Source: Beroe ovata
Lineage: Eukaryota; Ctenophora; Nuda; Beroida; Beroidae
Length of the DNA stretch: 13,553 bases
Assembly (NCBI GenBank): GCA_946803715.1
Contig: CAMPET010000064.1
Coordinates: forward strand, 6,140 to 19,692
Direction of reading: 5' to 3'
Part shown: in pieces, positions 9,847 to 13,553 of the stretch
Numbering within the stretch: position 1 is the first letter of the stretch
How the letters are laid out: every line of letters starts with the position of its first letter
Made by a program: the position numbers and the translations under genes
Notes under the pieces: model-generated
Told to the model about the DNA's origin: nothing
The model's input: the letters and a program-made list of their open reading frames with translations, nothing else
Databases searched by the model: none

Positions 9847-9934
9847 GTATGTCTTGGAAATTCTTCTGCTATTTGTTTCTGCTACTGCTATGCACATTCT
9901 CTCTATGCCAGTAGTTCAAAGATAAACTGGAGAC
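9847..9934 (+). other. Start of intron after last visible DENND4 exon
   Basis: The sequence after 9846 starts with a canonical donor (GTATGTC). If it is not spliced, the frame stays open for another 58 codons to a TGA at 10021-10023, running into repeat copy 1. The read-through peptide (CFCYCYAHSLY and so on) is unlike the family, so splicing is favoured. Confidence 0.65.
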
Positions 9935-10389
9935 TTGATATTTGTAGTGTGAGAGTAGGAGAGATAATTTGGTGGAAAATTAGTGTCGTAAGTGCCGGTA
10001 AAGACTTCATTAGAGACCTCTGAAAATGAAGTAGAAAAGTGTGGAGTCATTCATTTCATTTTCTACCGATACTGAGATCAGAATTCGAAGAAATTTTTTT
10101 GTCCCACATTCAAGCAAATACCATGGATTCCTAGGTATTATATTTGTGGACGCTGAATCGAATCCCGATCGAATTTCGGCCCTATTTTGCTTCCCTGCGG
10201 AGCTGTATATCATTTGACTCAGAACTCCATATCTGAGAAAAAATAAGAATTTTCCTCGATTTCCCAATCAGCTAGCTCTCAAATTCTTTCAGATTCGAAT
10301 TCTACGTCAAAAATTAAGCCAGAAACACTATATTTCAGCATGTCACGCGCAGAAATAATTTTAGCCTAATTGTGTGTCCCATTGATTTT
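9935..10389. repeat. ~455-bp element, copy 1
   Basis: This stretch is nearly identical, in the same orientation, to 10463-10912. Differences are scattered substitutions plus a short insertion in TATTATATTTGTGG at about 10136. It carries internal inverted repeats, for example GTAGAAAA/TTTTCTAC at about 10030-10065 and AGAATTCGAA (10080-10089) with TTCGAATTCT (10294-10303). I see no coding capacity, no terminal inverted repeats and no convincing target-site duplication. It may be a non-autonomous interspersed repeat or a local segmental duplication. Confidence 0.9.
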
Positions 10390-10462
10390 CGCGTTTTTGT
10401 AGTGTTTGCTTCCAAAGGGTAGTTTCACGGCGAGTATGAACTATACATGATCGTAACGAGGG
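10390..10462. other. 73-bp spacer between element copies, resembling the carboxypeptidase 3' end
   Basis: The spacer holds TAGTGTTTGCTT (10400-10411) and GGGTAGTT (10417-10424). The same pair in the same order occurs past copy 2, as TAGTATTTGCTT (11027-11038) and GGGTAGTT (11075-11082); the latter lies in the last recognised carboxypeptidase exon. On the minus strand the spacer can be read LAVKLPFG against LAYTVELPDKG in that exon. The similarity is short and could be chance. Confidence 0.3.
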
Positions 10463-10912
10463 TTGATATTTGTAGTGTGAGAGTAGGAGAGATGATTTGG
10501 TTGAAAATTAGTGTCGTAAGGGCCGGTAAAGACTTCATTACAGACCTCCGAAAATGAAGTAGAAAAGTGTGGAGTCATTCACTTCATTTTCTACCGATAC
10601 TCAGATCAGAATTCGAAGAAATTTTTTTGTCCCACATTCAAGCAAATACCATGGATTCCCAGGTATTTTTGGACGCTGAATCGATTCCCGATCGAATTTT
10701 GGCCCTATTTTGCTTCCCTGAGGAGCTGTATATCATTTGACTCAGAACTCCATATCCGAGAAAAAATAAGATTTTTCCCCGATTTCCCAATCAGCTAGCT
10801 CTCTCATTCATTCAGATTCGAATTCTACGTCAAAAATTAGGCCAGAAATACTATATTTCAGCATGTCACGTGCAGAAATAATTTTGGCCTAATTGTGTGT
10901 CCCATTGATTTT
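10463..10912. repeat. ~450-bp element, copy 2
   Basis: This is the second direct copy of the element at 9935-10389, offset by about 528 bp at the start. Shared landmarks: start TTGATATTTGTAGTGTGAGA, middle CCATGGATTCC.AGGTATT, and end TTGTGTGTCCCATTGATTTT. It lacks about five bases found in copy 1 near the middle. Neither copy contains an AATAAA or ATTAAA signal on either strand that I could find. Confidence 0.9.
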
Positions 10913-10934
10913 GACTTGGAACCTCACGCCCGAG

Positions 10935-10980
10935 GACCAAATTTGACCAAATTTGACCAAATTTGACCGAATTTGACCAA
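10935..10980. repeat. 10-bp tandem repeat (GACCAAATTT)n
   Basis: Four to five tandem units of GACCAAATTT, one with an A-to-G change (GACCGAATTT), follow immediately after element copy 2. The array is short and AT-rich, and no function is suggested. Confidence 0.9.
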
Positions 10981-11062
10981 AAATTTAGAGGGAAACGATT
11001 TAGCATCCAAAATGCATGAGAACTCATAGTATTTGCTTGGAAATGACAATCTTCATATCATA

Positions 11063-11065
11063 TTA
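11063..11065 (-). other. In-frame TAA directly after the last recognised carboxypeptidase exon
   Basis: The codons read GAT AAA GGG TAA across the proposed donor GG/GTAATA at 11067/11066. If the donor is not used, the protein ends at DKG, just after the catalytic Glu. Family members continue with YGFLLP and a C-terminal helix, so a spliced last exon is expected but is not seen down to 9847. Confidence 0.5.
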
Positions 11066-11066
11066 C

Positions 11067-13381
11067 CCTTTATCGGGTAGTTCGACCGTGTAAGCCAGTG
11101 GTATCCCTTGATCTCCACTCATCCAATCCACACTGATACTGCTGGCTGGATCTAAGGGAAAGATTGCACATGAGAATTGACAAGAACCCTATGATGCGAC
11201 ACATCAGAACTTCGACGCCACTTTGACCTTACACAGCTCTTATTAAGAGTCTTAAACATACAGCGTCCTTTACACCAACTTGGCCAGACACCACTCTGAG
11301 ACTCATACCTTCTTAACACTACTCATTGACTCATTGACACTTTTGACTTTCTTTCCTCACACTTTACACCACTTTGTTCTTAGCCCTGGCACGACTCGTC
11401 CTTGACACCACTTTTTTATGAGGATAATTTACTCATTGAAACCCTCTTTAGCGAATTACGATACTCACAGATAGTTGTGAAGACAGGACCCACAATGTAG
11501 TCGGTCCCCCTTACACTCTTTATCGCCCTTGCGGCGGCCCTCCCATACTTCATCTGCGGGACATTGCTCCTTCATAAATTTTGTGGAGCAACAATTTGCA
11601 AACTTGAGTCACATGGTGTTTCAAGTTTCAGAGAGAAGTGTAGATAATGTAATTTCAGGAGAAGGGGGATATCCATATTTTGCAACTTACAATTTCCACC
11701 TCATTTGATGGTGTCTCGAGACCGTAGCCGAATGGTGTCATCCACAGCTGACCGTACGCATGGAAGTTGATGTAAACCAGAATGTTCCCCCTGTTCTCCT
11801 CCACCCAGTCTCTCACTGCTGCTGTCTCATTCTCACTGAATGCTCTCCTCCCCATGTAATCCTGTGCACAGGGGTTCCTACTCGCTCCCGTACCTAAGGG
11901 TGGGAGGATTTCTGGATCATCTGGAAAATTCCAGATTTTCTGGTGGTCTCCATCGAGACTCGTTGAATAGTGTCAAGAGCTTTGGCATTGCACATACTCC
12001 TAGATTTTATCTCTGATATTCTAATCAGGTATTTACCAGCAGAATAATATTCATGTCTCAAGTCACATAATTAACTGGATATTGTTCCCATCTGATTAAC
12101 TGTCGTAATGACCCCGTAATGACTGGCACGCTTATTCCACCCAGCAGTAATGTTTGAACCAGCCACGATTGTTCGCAAGTTGGTTGGCAACGTGTATAAT
12201 CAATTTCAGAAGCCCATCTTACCTCACTTAACTCTGATCGAGATTTATCTAAGCACATGCTGATGCAAAACTATTCACAAAACTCGCATCATGAGGCGTC
12301 ATCTAAAAACCGACTTTATAGGTCCTTGAAAAACTTTCATCGTGAAAAACTTTCATCGTGATCCTACCTCCCCATTGGTAACCCCAATTCCGGTTAAGGT
12401 CCACACCGAGACAGTCTGATCCGATGTTCGGGGCCTTGTTTTTCCTCCACATCCGATCTCCTTCCCACGTTTCCACATAACCGTCCGGGTTCAGCACAGG
12501 GATGAACGCAAACTCAAATGTCGATAGGAGGTCCCCAGTGAAATAACCTCGTCCACCTACCAGCTAAAGAATAGTGGAAGTTTCAATTTCAAGTTGCCAC
12601 TTCAATCTAGAAATTATACTTCTCGAATTATGCCATTCTCGAAAACGAGTCTGGAATATACGATGACTTATATTGTATATGGCCATGGAAACCTCGTTGA
12701 TCATGTAGAGTACAGTTGACACAGAAACCCATTCTCTTGCATGAACTCCACCATCAATCAGAATTATTGGCTTCCTGCCAATTTCTGGGTTGGAGACGTT
12801 CTGAGAAACACGCAGCAAGTAGACATTCCTCCCCTCGTATGTTTGCCCTGAAAGAGATAAGTGGAGATAAGATAAAGCTTCGTTATTAGAAAAGGGAGGA
12901 GCTTTGTGTTTAATAAAGGGTGGAACTACTTCATGATCAAGTGATCAGGTTTATCCTGTGATCAGGTTTATGTTCTGTATAGAATGAACTTTATATCAAA
13001 AGAGGTCCTAACCTAAAATTTCGAGTTTTGTTAAGTCTTTGAACTCTTCTGCAATTTTTTCCAGCTCTTGAGCGATGTCTTGATACGAATTGAACTTCAG
13101 GTAACTGAATCGTTCTGAAACAACAACTTCTGTAGGAGTTTTGCCTCCCGTAAATAGAGTGAAAATCAGCCCCATCCTTCACTTCACCCCGGCCATTGGT
13201 CACCTGCTGCATCTCTCTTATTCACAGTATGTCTCTGTATTCTCTGTTGCACGTCTCCAATGAGAACAGTCGTGTCTAGTGAAGCGTCTCTGAGCGACGC
13301 TCTCAGAGTGACACTTTCTGCTGGACTGACCATCACGTCAACGTAGTTTTGAGCGGGACTAACTTCCAGCCATTCCTCAGT
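11067..13381 (-). CDS. M14 zinc carboxypeptidase, A-type, with activation propeptide (7 exons; 5' and 3' ends missing)
   Basis: This is a secreted metallo-exopeptidase that removes C-terminal residues, made as a zymogen. Minus-strand exons in coding order: 13381-13204, 13114-13013, 12847-12693, 12563-12368, 11893-11691, 11553-11469 and 11151-11067. Phases agree, giving about 334 residues. Zinc ligands are His and Glu of HAREW (12743-12729) and His of NFHAYGQ (codon 11762-11760). Also present are WRKN, NPDGY, DLNRNW (12401-12384), the Cys pair in SDCLG and NPC, the Tyr of TTIYPAS, and the general-base Glu of TVELPDKG (codon 11083-11081). Four residues before DW in other A-type enzymes lies a hydrophobic specificity position; here it is Val just before DW, which favours hydrophobic substrates over basic ones. 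The signal-peptide exon is outside the window. The usual last 35-40 residues (YGFLLP and final helix) are not found. Confidence 0.93.
11152..11468. other. Carboxypeptidase intron with ACACCACT-like words
   Basis: This is a 317-bp intron between the last two recognised exons. It contains a perfect hairpin, CTCTTA-T-TAAGAG, at 11237-11249, and several loosely repeated GACACCACT/TACACCACT words at about 11275-11415. No coding sequence is seen. Confidence 0.75.
11469..11893 (-). other. Carboxypeptidase exons 5-6: third zinc ligand and substrate pocket
   Basis: Exon 5 (11893-11691) reads ASRNPCAQDY, then AFSENETAAVRDWVEENRG, then INFHAYGQLWMTPFGYGLET. The family counterpart is ASSNPCSETY, a xxFSExE helix start, and a SIHSYSQ strand with the third zinc-binding His. 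It ends at GTAAGT. Exon 6 (11553-11469) reads MKYGRAAARAIKSVRGTDY and VGPVFTTI, the helix and strand leading to the active-site Tyr loop. The intron between them is 137 bp (11690-11554). Confidence 0.9.
11894..12367. other. Carboxypeptidase intron with a 16-bp tandem duplication
   Basis: This is a 474-bp intron (minus strand GTAGGA...CCCTTAG). Near its 5' end is a perfect two-copy repeat of a 16-mer, TGAAAAACTTTCATCG on the plus strand, at 12327-12342 and 12343-12358. Nothing else is recognised. Confidence 0.8.
12368..12847 (-). other. Carboxypeptidase exons 3-4: HAREW zinc site and NPDGY/DLNRNW core
   Basis: Exon 3 (12847-12693) reads QTYEGRNVYLLRVSQNV, then IGRKPIILIDGGVHAREWVS and TVLYMINE. 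Exon 4 (12563-12368) reads LVGGRGYFTGDLLSTFEFAF, then IPVLNPDGY, MWRKNKAP, CLGVDLNRNWGYQWGG. The Arg of MWRKN and the Asn-Arg of LNRNW bind the substrate in this family. Exon 3 is placed to end at GAG/GTTTCC, an unusual donor, because joining there restores the normal family spacing between INE and NPDGY. Reading on gives a non-family tail. Confidence 0.88.
12941..12971. repeat. Two-copy 14-bp direct repeat in carboxypeptidase intron
   Basis: GTGATCAGGTTTAT occurs at 12941-12954 and 12958-12971, a 17-bp period, in the 165-bp intron between exons 2 and 3. Each copy includes TGATCA. No function is evident. Confidence 0.9.
13013..13381 (-). other. Carboxypeptidase propeptide and activation site (exons 1-2 visible)
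   Basis: The first visible exon (13381-13204) encodes the end of an M14 activation peptide: TEEWLEVSPAQNYVDVMVSP, then DTTVLIGDVQQRIQRH, matching the DFW, VDVRV and VLIxDVQ landmarks of the family. It ends NKRDAA. The next exon (13114-13013) reads ERFSYLKFNSYQDIAQELEK, then IAEEFKDLTKLEILG, the start of the mature enzyme. Trypsin-like cleavage after the basic pair in NKRDAA would release the active domain. The upstream half of the propeptide and the signal peptide must be on exons beyond 13553. Confidence 0.88.
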
Positions 13382-13437
13382 CTGGGAGACATGTGTGCAA
13401 TCATATGATGGAGTCATATAGTGGTACGACTTACATG

Positions 13438-13553
13438 CTGGTGTCAGTGATACTGGTGTCAGTGCAACTGGTGTCAGCAATACTGGTGTCAGTAATACTG
13501 GTGTCAGCAATACTGTTGTCAGCAATACTGGTGTCAGCGATACTGGTGTCAGA
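13438..13553. repeat. 15-bp minisatellite, about eight units, running off the window
   Basis: Units of the form ACTGGTGTCAGYRAT recur every 15 bp to the last base. They vary mainly at the last few positions, with one T-for-G change in the GGTG word near 13516. Because 15 is a multiple of three, the array stays open on the minus strand, in the same frame as the carboxypeptidase propeptide exon, as a hydrophobic five-residue repeat (LTPVL/LTPVS). The propeptide exon has its own acceptor at 13383-13382, so the array is probably intronic. Confidence 0.92.

Noticed and set aside
9847-10023. Continuous open frame past the DENND4 donor, ending FIRDL and TGA, which resembles the IRDL that follows the same point in human DENND4A.
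   Set aside because: The stretch in between is not family-like, a canonical donor lies exactly at the conserved boundary, and the FIRDL part falls inside the duplicated repeat element (copy 2 reads differently). Most likely coincidence.
10010-10267. Minus-strand 85-residue frame in repeat copy 1.
   Set aside because: It lies in the non-coding repeat and is not kept as a conserved frame, given the indel between the two copies.
9935-10912. CRISPR-like or retrovirus LTR-like interpretation of the two direct copies.
   Set aside because: There are only two long copies, 73 bp apart, with no internal coding region, no TG...CA ends, and a eukaryotic context.
12991-13212. Minus-strand 73-residue frame running from the propeptide exon into the next exon.
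   Set aside because: It is in the wrong frame. Splicing 13204 to 13114 gives the family sequence KRDAAERFSYLKF instead.

Overview
This is an intron-rich nuclear DNA window from an animal. Two conserved animal-type genes are split by GT-AG introns, and no bacterial, viral or organellar gene is visible. Introns in the conserved blocks are short (many 82-110 bp), and the intergenic and long-intron DNA is full of simple repeats and small inverted repeats. A compact-genome marine invertebrate, perhaps a sponge, would fit, but the taxon is an inference and not something I can prove from the sequence.

Layout. (1) Positions 1-3344 are mostly non-coding: an AC microsatellite at the window edge, GT-rich stretches, a perfect 4 x 21-bp minisatellite carrying an AP-1-type site in each unit, one orphan exon-like segment (1116-1284), and a region with a CRE palindrome and two E-boxes (2862-2954) that may be the promoter/5' leader of the next gene. 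(2) Positions 3347-9846, plus strand: thirteen coding exons of a DENND4-family protein (relatives: vertebrate DENND4A/B/C, fly Crag), a guanine-nucleotide exchange factor for Rab GTPases. The joined exons give 1108 residues: start motif, MABP domain, u/c/dDENN module, PPR-like segment, a Ser-rich linker and a CxxC...CPxC motif. All exon phases agree. The C-terminal part known from relatives is not in the window. (3) Positions 9847-11062: a gene-poor spacer with two copies of a ~450-bp element and a 10-bp repeat. (4) Positions 13381-11067, minus strand: seven exons of an A-type M14 zinc carboxypeptidase (propeptide plus catalytic domain, all catalytic residues present). The signal-peptide exon lies beyond the right edge, and the expected last exon after the catalytic Glu is not recognisable. 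An in-frame TAA sits right after the last recognised exon. (5) Positions 13438-13553: a 15-bp minisatellite that runs off the window.

The two genes are convergent and unrelated in job: one controls Rab-dependent vesicle traffic inside the cell, the other is a secreted, propeptide-activated exopeptidase. The most striking point is that both lose their expected 3'-terminal coding sequence at the same 1.2-kb interval, which holds the duplicated element. A rearrangement, an assembly fault, or long-range nested gene structure could each explain this.
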